In this document: positions 26,730 through 35,229 of the stretch, in pieces | Layout: every line of letters begins with the position of its first letter | Numbering within the stretch: position 1 is the stretch's first letter | Origin: an uncultured SAR324 cluster bacterium | Lineage (GTDB): Bacteria; SAR324; NAC60-12 | DNA: 46,086 nt | NCBI GenBank assembly: GCA_902562015.1 | Contig: CACERX010000006.1 | Span: 1-46,086 of the forward strand | Direction of reading: 5' to 3' | Translations under genes and position numbers: made by a program | The notes under the pieces: generated by a model | Told to the model about the DNA's origin: nothing | Seen by the model: the letters and a program-made list of their open reading frames with translations, nothing else | Databases searched by the model: none

Positions 26730-27407
26730 ATGACCGAAGAACTTTATCTGGTGGCCTACAAAGACATCGAGCAAAAAGAGATTGACGATTCACTCTGGCT
26801 GAAAGCCATGTCTCACGCAGGGGGTGATAAAACAAGAGCCAAATGGGTATATATAGAATTAAGAGTCGATCAAATGCTCAGAGATCCTTCATTGCGATAT
26901 AGCGCCAGCAGAAAGGTCAGCAAGCCAACTCATCAATCAGGAGCGTATATGATGTGGATCAGTGTAATATTTTTCCTTGCAATTGTAACTGCGGCAGTGA
27001 GCCTTAATTTTGAAAGTTTTACATTTGATTTTAACAAAGGATTCAAATTTTTGGACTTGCCTTCATTACTGCTTGTTTTACCTGTGGCAGTTTTATTTGG
27101 AATATCTGCTACCTCTTGGCGCAGTTTCGGTAGATGCTGGACATATAGTCTTGGAGGGGCAAAGCAGGTCACTATCTCCGGAGCAAATTCTGTTGCAAGA
27201 TGTCTTAAAGTAATGGGAGATGTCTCTTTGATAATGGGGATAATTGGAACTTTTATAGGAACAATATTAATACTGCAGAGAATGCATTCCATTCTTAATT
27301 TAGGACAGCCCTTATCATATGCTGTCATACCTCTGGCTTATGGCGTCTTTTTTAAGCTTCTTACGTATGTTGCAGAACAACGTGTGCGGAATCTCTATCT
27401 GAATTGA
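26730..27407 (+). CDS. MotA/TolQ/ExbB-like membrane protein, orphan
   Basis: A 225-residue protein with a soluble N-terminus (about 70 residues, containing LYLVAYKDIEQKEIDDSLW and AKWVYIELRVDQM) and four hydrophobic segments near 72-92, 110-130, 161-182 and 197-216. The third and fourth, VMGDVSLIMGIIGTFIGTIL and VIPLAYGVFFKLLTYV, resemble the proton-channel helices of MotA/ExbB proteins, including the GxxGT motif, a conserved Pro before the YG pair and the LG loop. Such proteins energise motors or outer-membrane transport with a MotB/ExbD partner, but none is adjacent. The N-terminal segment occurs as a small module in unrelated proteins, as far as I recall. Function is unknown. Confidence 0.65.
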   Translation: MTEELYLVAYKDIEQKEIDDSLWLKAMSHAGGDKTRAKWVYIELRVDQMLRDPSLRYSASRKVSKPTHQSGAYMMWISVIFFLAIVTAAVSLNFESFTFDFNKGFKFLDLPSLLLVLPVAVLFGISATSWRSFGRCWTYSLGGAKQVTISGANSVARCLKVMGDVSLIMGIIGTFIGTILILQRMHSILNLGQPLSYAVIPLAYGVFFKLLTYVAEQRVRNLYLN

Positions 27408-27712
27408 AAAATATTTTATACCCTCCTTTCTTTACAAAAATTAATTTCATCTCTAAATTTGGTTTTTTCAATATAAGCCAACAAATAAAAAAAATTTTGA
27501 CTTTTTGTCGGGAAGTCTGAAAAAATATAGACTTTCATTGTTTACACTGAAACCATATTTAAGTGTATTTAATCAAGTGTGGTGATGGTAATTTTCGTTG
27601 CAAGTGGTTCATCGAGAGATAACTAGGCGTGTATCGAAGCAATTATCAGCTCCGCCGTTAACCCTAACCAGCCTGTTTTTCAGACAGCTGCTGCAAAATA
27701 TTAAAGGTAAAA
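27408..27712 (+). promoter_or_regulatory. Leader and promoter region of rpsA
   Basis: About 305 bases between the MotA-like gene and rpsA. TTTACA (27541-27546) followed after 17 bases by TGTATT is a candidate promoter. Just upstream is a six-base inverted repeat AAGTCT/AGACTT with a ten-base A-rich loop. The 100 bases before the start are more GC-rich than surrounding intergenic DNA. AAAGG (27703-27707) lies five bases before GTG at 27713 and is the best ribosome site for rpsA. A ten-codon frame starting at a GTG ends in TAA upstream, which I consider accidental. Confidence 0.45.
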
Positions 27713-29835
27713 GTGAGTGACCAAGTAAACAAAGCTCCAACCCCCCCCCCCAAACTTCACTAAAAGATACCCTCCCAAAGCCTGATCCGATAGTTTTTTT
27801 AGAAGAAGACGAAGATTTAGATTCACATTATGAAAAAAGTATTCAGGGATTTCAGGAAGAAGAGATTGTTAGTGGTAAAGTAACAGAAATTACAGATGAT
27901 TTTGTAACAGTTGACATTGGATTTAAATCTGATTGCCTAATTGCGTCGAATGAATTCCAAAATAATGAAGGTGTGCTTGAGATTGAAATCGGTGACGCAG
28001 TGGAAGTCTATGTTGAGGCTCTTGAAGCGGACGAGGACGGCGTAACATATCTATCAAAAATTAAAGCAGAGAAGGTCCGTACGTGGGAAAAAATTGGTGA
28101 AATATATGAAGAAGGGGGAATTGTAAAAGGTTCAATTGCTGCCAGAATCAAGGGAGGCCTTTCGGTTGACATTGGCATAAAAGCTTTCCTGCCTGGATCT
28201 CAGGTAGATTTAAGACCAGTAAGAAATCTTGATAAATTGATAGGAGAAGAATTTGATTTTAAGATTTTAAAGTTTAACCAGAAAAGAGGAAATATAGTTC
28301 TTTCCCGGCGTGTATTACTGGAAATTGATCGTGATGAAAAGCGGCTTAAAACACTGGAAATTATAAAAGAAGGGGCCTTGATACAAGGATATGTCAAAAA
28401 CATTACGGATTATGGAGTTTTTGTCGATCTGGGAGGAGTTGATGGATTGCTTCATATAACTGACATGACTTGGGGGAGAATAATACATCCGTCAGAAATG
28501 TTTGAAATCGGCGATGAGGTTGAGGTTGTAGTGCTAAAATATTTTCCTGAAGACCAAAAGGTATCTCTTGGTTTGAAGCAAAAAGCACAGAACCCCTGGG
28601 ATGTCGTGGAAGAAAAGTATTCCGTTGGGACCAAGGTTAACGGTAAAATTGTCAGTCTTACGGAATATGGTGCCTTCATAGAAATAGAGCCTGGAGTTGA
28701 GGGTCTGATACATGTTTCCGAAATGTCATGGACAAAAAAAGTTCGCCATCCTTCAAAAATTGTAGAACTTGGTCAAAAGGTTGAGGCAGTTGTCAAGGAC
28801 CTTGATGTGGAACGAAAAAGAATTTCACTTTCAATCAAAGAAGTACAGGCTAATCCGTGGAAGCTTGCCCTTGACCGTTATCCAGTAGGATGTGTTGTTA
28901 AGGGAAGTGTTAGAAATATTACAGATTTCGGAATTTTTGTCGGACTTGATGAAGGAATTGATGGTTTAGTGCATGTGTCGGATATATCCTGGAAACAGAG
29001 AGAATGTAAGCCTTCAGAGGTGGCCATAAAGGGTGATGAAATTGAAGTGAAGGTACTTAACATTGACGTTGAACAGGAGCGATTGTCTCTGGGGATTAAG
29101 CAGTTAACTGAGGATCCATGGAAAGATCTTGATGAAAAAAATCCTCTTGGGTCTGAAATTACTGGTAGAGTTGTTAATTTGACTGATTTCGGTATTTTTA
29201 TTGAGGTCTTTGATGGAGTTGAAGGTTTGGTTCATATCTCTGAAGTTGATTCAACAATACCGAAAAACAAGGTACATGAGGAATATCCAATAGGATCTGA
29301 AGTTCAAGCAAAAGTTATTAAGATTGATTTGGATGAAAGACGTTTGGGGCTTAGCCTAACAAAAATTATTTCTAAACCTGACTCAGCTGAAAAGGAAGTT
29401 TCAGGGACGGAAAAATCGACAAAAGGCGAAAAAGAGAACCCTGATGAAAAATCTTTAGATTCTCCTGAAAAAACAGAAGAAGCAGTAGAAATAGCATTAG
29501 AATCAAGTTCGAAGCTGGACATTGAAAAAGAATCCGCAGTTAAAGAGAAAAAAAAATCTACAAAAAAGAAAGTAGCTGATGATATTAAAGAAGAAGTATC
29601 AATTCAAAAAACTGAGGAATCTATAAATGATAAATCGAGTGTTCTAGGTAAAAAAACGGATGAAGTTGATTTGGAAGAACAGGAAGATCAAACTTCATCA
29701 GTATCTAATAGTAATGTAGAAACTGTGGGAGAAGTTTTAACCGAGACTCCCCTTCCGGATAAAAAATTGGATGAAGGCACAGGAGAAAAGGGAGGAGACA
29801 AAATAAAAAAACAGGAAGATCAAAAAGATTCATAA
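27713..29835 (+). CDS. rpsA: 30S ribosomal protein S1, reading frame broken at a poly-C tract
   Basis: About 707 codons encode ribosomal protein S1, an RNA-binding protein that brings mRNA to the 30S subunit. Six S1/OB domains are visible, with repeated cores like GIFVGLDEGIDGLVHVSDIS and ISLSIKE. After these comes a Lys/Glu/Ser-rich tail of about 140 residues. The longest open frame starts at a GTG (27973), but homology continues upstream in the same frame (EEEIVSGKVTEITDDF, VDIGFKSDCLIASNEF), back to a stop at 27718 with no start codon. The credible start is GTG at 27713 (MSDQVNKAP), with AAAGG five bases before it, in another frame; the two frames join at the C11 run 27741-27751. Nine or twelve C would restore the gene. 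Confidence 0.85.
27741..27751. repeat. Homopolymer of 11 C at the rpsA frameshift
   Basis: An uninterrupted run of eleven C in an AT-rich genome, within codons 10-13 of rpsA. The upstream frame (GTG 27713) reaches a stop at 27761 just after it, while the S1 frame is open downstream. Runs this long slip in sequencing, replication and transcription, so this is the site of the frame change whichever cause applies. Confidence 0.95.
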
Positions 29836-30183
29836 TCTAAAACTGAAAACCTAGCAAAAAACTGATATTTTTTAGAAAAAAATCAAAGGAAGGCAAGTTC
29901 TGTAAAATAGATTCTTTTCGGGTATTCATATATTGACCTAGTATAATGACTTCTGCTATTACAAAATAAATCGAAAAATATTACAGGTCTTTTTCATGAG
30001 AACTAAGTTTATTTATTATATTTTTTTCAAGATATAATGTTTTTTATTAGTATATTTTTTTAGTAGTGGTAAATTTTCAATTTATGAAAAATACGTTTTT
30101 AAGTAAATCTCAAAACAATAGCTTTAGATTTAAGAGAATGGATACTTTACGGTTTGATTTATGTTTTTTTGAAAAGCTATTGT
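29836..30183. other. AT-rich intergenic region with an 11-base inverted repeat
   Basis: About 350 bases between rpsA and the convergent MlrC gene. No coding frame of note. Near the end, ACAATAGCTTT (30115-30125) and AAAGCTATTGT (30173-30183) form a perfect inverted repeat with a 47-base spacer; the right arm abuts the MlrC stop codon. Long T-tracts occur throughout. After rpsA, TGATATTTTTTAG followed by AAAAAAATCA could form a weak AT hairpin. Confidence 0.5.
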
Positions 30184-31672
30184 CTAGCCCTCAAATACTG
30201 GTCCGTTTGGTCGAATTCGTACCCCTGGGGTAAGGTTTTTCCATGGTAAATTAATAGGATCTGCGATCATTGGGCCGGGTGATTCAGCAACCAAAATGCT
30301 GTGAGCGATTGGAGTAAAATCTGCACGGAAGTGAACGGAGCTTTTATTAACCAAAATTTTCATTTTTTCTGGCTCCACCCCCCCCAATACGATATAGTTC
30401 GCGGTCGAGCATTTGAACCTTGCTTGAGCCGACAACTATGCTTACACCTTCTATCCTTAAGCAGGCAGTGGGGCCTAGACTAATTTTTGCCCCACGCATC
30501 ATAGGTCCTTTAACTGTCAAATTTCCATTACTGAGAGAATCTATGTTAAATGTTCCTTCAAAGGGATGATCCCCAATTGCTGGCTCTCCTCCCAACCCCA
30601 GTGTGATAGTTTCCCCAATTCCCTTTTTGTGTGCTGCTTCTGCAGCTTCAGGGTCAAACAATATTCCAAGTGCAGCGTCACGTGCTTGGTTTGAAAGCAG
30701 CGCACGCAACATTCCTGTGGTGTTGGAGTTACCTCCAGCTCCGGGATTGTCTTGAGTGTCTGCAATCACCACTGGACTTTTAGCGTTCTTGGAAAGTCGA
30801 ATGGCTTCTTTTACTGCTTGATCCGGATTATAGATATCAATCCACCATTCATGCTCTTGTTCGTTAATGTGATCCGTGAGAGCAACAACTGTACTTTCCA
30901 ACTCAGACTGATTAGTACCATAACCCCATACCAAGGCACCACATTCTGGGAAGTCTGCCGCTGGAAATCCTGGTGTGAAAGACATGCTTTTGATACTTCC
31001 ACACTCTAGCGATTTAAGATACTCATATGCCATATTGGCAGGTTTCATATCTGTGCATTGGCCATGCAGTGGAATAAGAAATGGAATTCTCCTACTTGCT
31101 TTAAGAAGCTGATTCCCTCCTTCCATGAAATACTTAAGCAAAAAAGCAGCACGCTCCCCTGTTTCAGCCATGTCCACATGTGGATAAGTTCTGTATGCTA
31201 CCAATATATCAGCCTTCTCAAGCATTAGCTGGGTTACGTTTGCATGAAGATCAAGACTACAAACTATGGGAACACCTTTACCAACTATGGTACGAATTCG
31301 CTTTAAAAGTTCACCCTCACCATCATCAACATGATCCGCTACCATTGCACCATGTATATCAAGATATACTGCGTCTGGTTGAATTTCTGATGTAGCTTCA
31401 AGAATCTTTCCTGCTATGCGTTCGAAAGCATCTTCAGTAACATGAGCTGAGGGACTTGCCGCAGCCCAGATTACAGGAAAAATCTGATGAGGACTTCCGT
31501 GCATTGCGTCAAGAAAACCACCAACAGGAATGTTGATGCCCTTTAGATCAAGTATGTCATTACCGTGGGCCATGCACGGCATTCCTCCACCCTGTACGAA
31601 GTCATCCCACTCTGCTTTTGATGGAGCAAAGGTATTCGTTTCATGTTGAAAACCGGCAATAAGTATTTTCAT
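30184..31672 (-). CDS. M81-family metallopeptidase (MlrC-like), frameshifted near the C-terminus
   Basis: About 496 codons encode an MlrC/M81 protein. MlrC was named for its role in microcystin degradation, but most members have unknown substrates. N-terminal GFQHETNTFAPS, SLDLHANVT (Asp-x-His) and the His of YPHVDM are the conserved and likely metal-binding blocks; DTQDNPGAGGNSNTTG is also diagnostic. The main frame runs to a stop at 30347, ending in IGGGGARKNENFG. The family C-terminus (VEPEKMKILVNKSSVHFRAD then FTPIA) lies in the next frame down to 30184. The two join at a run of eight G (30378-30385 on the plus strand as C); seven G would restore it. I start at the ATG 31672 (MKILIAGFQHE) rather than an in-frame GTG four codons upstream. 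Confidence 0.83.
30378..30385. repeat. Homopolymer of 8 C (G on the coding strand) at the MlrC frameshift
   Basis: Eight C on the plus strand. On the coding strand the run sits between CTATATCGTATT and TGGAGCCAGAA. With seven G the reading is LYRIGGVEPEKMK, matching the continuing family sequence; with eight it shifts to GGGGARKNE and ends within 10 codons. Confidence 0.95.
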
Positions 31673-31799
31673 TTTGAATTGCACAGAAGATACTACTCTC
31701 CTGTTAGTAAGGGATGCAATAATTTATGGATCGAATCTAACCTGCTTTTTTAATAAGAGCTTAGTTTTTCATAAATTAATGAAAGAAAACTGTTGCTAA

Positions 31800-32657
31800 T
31801 CAGAATCCTCGGATTTGAAAAAGCGACTGTTCAACAGCATTGCGAATACGTCCGCTGTCATGCTGGCTGTAGCTTTCTAGCATTTCGATTCCCTGCTTTG
31901 CTTTTAGCAGTCCCAGAATTCGGATTAGTCTCTCAGTAACAAGTAATTCTCCAGATTTTTTTTGTTTCTGGAGTGCAGTTATAGTTGCCTCTATAGCGTT
32001 TCTTCCTAGATTTCTTATAGCTTCAACAACCTGTTCTGCAACTTCTTCATCAGAAAGATAAGGTATCATCAGCGTGGCAACACGGGGATTTTTGATTTGG
32101 CGGAGTATTTCAAATGTATCGCGATTTTCAAAAAAAGAACGTCCCTTTAAAAGTTTGCCAATAGAATCAGCAATTTCAGGACCGATAGAAATTAGCAATT
32201 CCTTATAAGCGGCACGAATTCCACTTTGGCTTGATGAATCATATCTTGACACAATCAAATCTATTGCTGACTTACCATACTCTCTAAAGGCATCTCCCAG
32301 TGCCCTTAACATATCCGAATTGGATGTTGTCGCCATATCAGCAAGATCCTCAATGGCAGGTTCATATTTGACCTTACCCAAATTCCGTACTACTTCACGC
32401 AGAACACGTGCATCAGTTTCAATAATACGTTCATGTAGCGCAGGACCTGCTTGCGGACCTCCAATTGATCCAACTAGCTTTACAGCTCTAAGTCGCACTT
32501 TTGGACTATCATCATCCAGCAAGGAAATAGCCATTTCGAGTGCTTCCTGTTTTTCACCTTGACGGTTAAGCGATTCAGCTTTTTCAATGCTGGAGCATCC
32601 CACGGCAAAAAATGTAATTAAAATTATCCAGACGATATTTTTTCTGATTACAGGCAT
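31800..32657 (-). CDS. HEAT-repeat lipoprotein
   Basis: A 285-residue protein. Residues 1-21 are a lipoprotein signal peptide ending in the lipobox FAVGC, so the mature protein is lipidated at Cys and membrane anchored. The rest is a series of about six HEAT-like repeats, for example DDDSPKVRLRAVKLVGSIGG, DARVLREVVRNLGKV and IKNPRVATLMIPYLSDEEVA, forming an alpha-solenoid for protein binding. AAGGGG seven bases before ATG is a clear ribosome site. It follows the next lipoprotein gene (upstream on the same strand) by 65 bases and they are likely an operon. No enzymatic motif is seen; the partner is unknown. Confidence 0.82.
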   Translation of the reverse strand: MPVIRKNIVWIILITFFAVGCSSIEKAESLNRQGEKQEALEMAISLLDDDSPKVRLRAVKLVGSIGGPQAGPALHERIIETDARVLREVVRNLGKVKYEPAIEDLADMATTSNSDMLRALGDAFREYGKSAIDLIVSRYDSSSQSGIRAAYKELLISIGPEIADSIGKLLKGRSFFENRDTFEILRQIKNPRVATLMIPYLSDEEVAEQVVEAIRNLGRNAIEATITALQKQKKSGELLVTERLIRILGLLKAKQGIEMLESYSQHDSGRIRNAVEQSLFQIRGF

Positions 32658-32722
32658 AAGATTCCCCTTATTATATTAGTAAATATTAAATTATTTTTAA
32701 AAAAAATTATAAAATAACATTA

Positions 32723-34084
32723 TTATTCTTCATCAGGAATTCTTGCAAAAACAAGGTCCGTTAAATCTGGAGCAACAATCGGTTCCTTCGCGTTGATTCC
32801 TTCAGAATCTAGTACTTCCATAATTTTGTCTCCAAGATCCTCCACTTTTCCTGCGTGTCGCACAACGATCGTCACAATTGTAGGTAAAGAATTGTCAAAG
32901 CTTATGTAGCGGAATTCATCATCTTGAATTTGCTTCAGTTTGGTTCTGAGCCTGCGAACCTCCTTGCTTTTAAAATCCTTTAGTACTAGTTCAAAGGCAA
33001 TCAGACGTCTGCCACTGATTGAAATTGTAGACATTTCTTTGATTACTTGGGGGATAAATTCTTTCTGCATTTCATCATAAGTGTCGTTTACAAGACCAGC
33101 AATCATTGCTGAAGTAATCACATTTGGTCCCCCACGTCTCGCAGCATTAATTACCGTATTAGCAAATGCACCTCCTCGTCCTGTAGAGACATTCTTGGCT
33201 GTTACATTCATTGAGAGTGCAAGGTCACCCTTGATATTTCCACTAACGGACATGATATTTACTTCAACCACAACTTTAGCCATCTTTTTTAGCAGACTTA
33301 AACCGGTAGTGTAAAACTGTTCCGCATCCTGGACTTGAGTGGCAAGCAATGCTTTGTCAGCAGGACTTCCAGAAACAATAGCCATGAATTGTTCCTTGGA
33401 AATTTTAGCAAACTCCTTTTTTACTTTTTCATCTGTCTGCATAGATGTTACAGCGTTCCTAAAATCCATTGCACGTAATCCACGCTGATTCAAGTCAGTT
33501 TGAATTTGATTCATCATCGCATCTTCTAAATCCCTGAAGGTAAAACCGGAACCACTGAGATCAATATTTTTTCTGCTGGTAATTACAGGCACCAATGTAC
33601 TGGCACTGTTGTTTATAAGCTTAAGGTCTTTCTGTAGAGCAACCAGGACTTTCTGGCGATTCACCTTGTGAGCTGTATCTAGACCGTAATATTTACCGCC
33701 AAAGATCTTTTTCTCATCATTGACTTCACTGCTGTCAATGTATTTTTGAACATTTTTTGAAAGATATTCTTCTATTTGTTCAAAGTTATTGTTGTAATCC
33801 TCATCAGGCAACAATTCTCGTACCATTGCGTCAACAGCCTGAGTACTGGCTATTTCCATTGCCTTTGCTTTTGCTGCGCGTATGTCATTGCGCTTTATAA
33901 AAGCTTTTGATTTTATGCGGATTACACGGACCCCAGGTGAATCCTCCTTCAGAGAGATCCGCCCGCTCAAATCAGCTAGAGTAAGAAATTCCTCCGGCTT
34001 TGGTTCCTGCTTTTTTGCGGTACATCCGCTTACAAGCATTGTCAGGATCAGTATAGTTGTAATTACAAAGTTTTTATTAAGCAT
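32723..34084 (-). CDS. Lipoprotein of unknown function with repeated alpha/beta domains, FlgT/LPP20-like
   Basis: About 453 residues. From the ATG at 34084 (MLNKNFVITT) a lipoprotein signal ends in LVSGC; an in-frame ATG 15 bases earlier is less likely because AGGGG lies just before the chosen ATG. The N-terminal domain (residues about 40-150) has the pattern of FlgT-N/LPP20-like proteins (AKAKAMEIASTQAVDAMVRE, then a strand pair). A central section contains VVVEVNIMSVSGNIKGDLAL and a Gly/Arg/Ala-rich stretch. The C-terminus (FRYISFDNSLPTIVTIVVRH and following) looks like another small alpha/beta domain. The family link is a guess. It is likely co-transcribed with the HEAT lipoprotein, perhaps as part of an envelope complex. 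Confidence 0.7.
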   Translation of the reverse strand: MLNKNFVITTILILTMLVSGCTAKKQEPKPEEFLTLADLSGRISLKEDSPGVRVIRIKSKAFIKRNDIRAAKAKAMEIASTQAVDAMVRELLPDEDYNNNFEQIEEYLSKNVQKYIDSSEVNDEKKIFGGKYYGLDTAHKVNRQKVLVALQKDLKLINNSASTLVPVITSRKNIDLSGSGFTFRDLEDAMMNQIQTDLNQRGLRAMDFRNAVTSMQTDEKVKKEFAKISKEQFMAIVSGSPADKALLATQVQDAEQFYTTGLSLLKKMAKVVVEVNIMSVSGNIKGDLALSMNVTAKNVSTGRGGAFANTVINAARRGGPNVITSAMIAGLVNDTYDEMQKEFIPQVIKEMSTISISGRRLIAFELVLKDFKSKEVRRLRTKLKQIQDDEFRYISFDNSLPTIVTIVVRHAGKVEDLGDKIMEVLDSEGINAKEPIVAPDLTDLVFARIPDEE

Positions 34085-34404
34085 TTTGGCCCCTGTCATT
34101 TATGAGGAGAATTAATTATTACTTGGAAATCGTTGTAAATTAAGTAAGAAATAAAAATTAGTATATATGTTTGCTGTTAACTTGAATAATTGAAATTCAT
34201 TAAAATTAAAACAATTTATGATTAAATTAAATACAATTATCTAATTTTTGATCCCATTTTGAAAACAATTTTTAATGCCTTGAGATTGCTTCCTCAGAAA
34301 AATCAGATGAAATGGATAAAACAGATTGGTTCGGGATTGCGCATTTTGCTAAAAACTGTGAATCTTGAATGTATCATTTTACATAATTAATTAAAAGGGT
34401 ATAT
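34085..34404. promoter_or_regulatory. AT-rich divergent intergenic region
   Basis: About 320 bases between the divergent lipoprotein operon and the exported-protein/SurA pair; it must hold promoters for both directions. It is almost all A and T in its first half. TTGAAT near 34366 could be a -35 element for the rightward genes, but the -10 is not clear. AAAAGGG at 34393-34399 is the ribosome site for the TTG start at 34405. I see no gene or repeat of note. Confidence 0.4.
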
Positions 34405-35229
34405 TTGTTTTTGACAAGAATTGCAATAATTTATTTTACATTATATGTCTTAATTCCTGTTTATACAGCCGTCGCGTATTATCCTCTAAGCTGGGACGAT
34501 TTAATGTTCCAGATGGAATCTCGTATGAGCTGGAAGCGTTTAAAAATGGAGACCATTGTCCAGGTATTTGATCCTTTTTCTAAAATTGAGGGAAAAGATA
34601 TTCCAGAACATCCTGTTTTAATCCCTTCGAGAGGTTATAAACAGATGATTCATTGGAAAGATGGAGAAGTTTTAGTGGTAGAAACCTACAGCATGAATGA
34701 AGATTTATTACATTTTTACTATGAATTTAAAGAAAGATTAATGTCAGTATCACTCAATGATAATCGAACTTTTGAAGTAGAAGACATTATGCCGCTGCAT
34801 CTTCGTTTTCGATCTAGATATAGTGAAGTTCGAAGCAAAGCGCTGCAGGAAGTTGGAATTTTAAAAAAAGAAATAGCTTATCACGTAAGGCAAGATAATC
34901 ATGTTTTTTTAAGGATAGGAGATTTTGAGTCTGGCCACTATGCGCTTTTGAATCCAAAAACCTATGATTTATCAGTTGTTCACAACAGGATCTGGAAGCC
35001 GGATGCAAGTTGGATTAATTTAAAAATTATTTTCAAAAATTATGAAACATATCGCTGGCAGACTTATCCAAAGGTGACAGAATATTATTGGGATGGACAG
35101 TTGTTTAAGAGAGTGACAGTTAGCAGTGTGAGAACAATTTCTCGTCTTCCAATAAAGAGACTAAATGAACTTGCGACAAAATTACGTTACAAAAAAATTG
35201 CAACTCTCAAATATGACTATGCTCTTTAA
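34405..35229 (+). CDS. Exported protein of unknown function upstream of SurA
   Basis: A 274-residue protein starting at TTG, chosen because AAAAGGG sits five bases before it and no ATG is available near the signal peptide. The first 24 residues (hydrophobic LTRIAIIYFTLYVLIPVYTAV) form a signal peptide or anchor. The mature part is rich in beta-strand-like patterns: VLVVETYSMNEDLLHFYYEF, VFLRIGDFESGHYALLN and VTEYYWDGQLFKRVTVSSVR. I do not recognise the family; a LolA-like lipid-binding fold is possible but unsupported. Its end overlaps the likely start of the SurA-type gene by 17 bases, suggesting a shared operon and a role in the envelope. Confidence 0.72.
   Translation: MFLTRIAIIYFTLYVLIPVYTAVAYYPLSWDDLMFQMESRMSWKRLKMETIVQVFDPFSKIEGKDIPEHPVLIPSRGYKQMIHWKDGEVLVVETYSMNEDLLHFYYEFKERLMSVSLNDNRTFEVEDIMPLHLRFRSRYSEVRSKALQEVGILKKEIAYHVRQDNHVFLRIGDFESGHYALLNPKTYDLSVVHNRIWKPDASWINLKIIFKNYETYRWQTYPKVTEYYWDGQLFKRVTVSSVRTISRLPIKRLNELATKLRYKKIATLKYDYAL

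Noticed and set aside
27973..29835. Start of rpsA at the GTG at 27973
   Set aside because: It would cut off most of the first S1 domain, whose sequence is clearly present upstream in the same frame.
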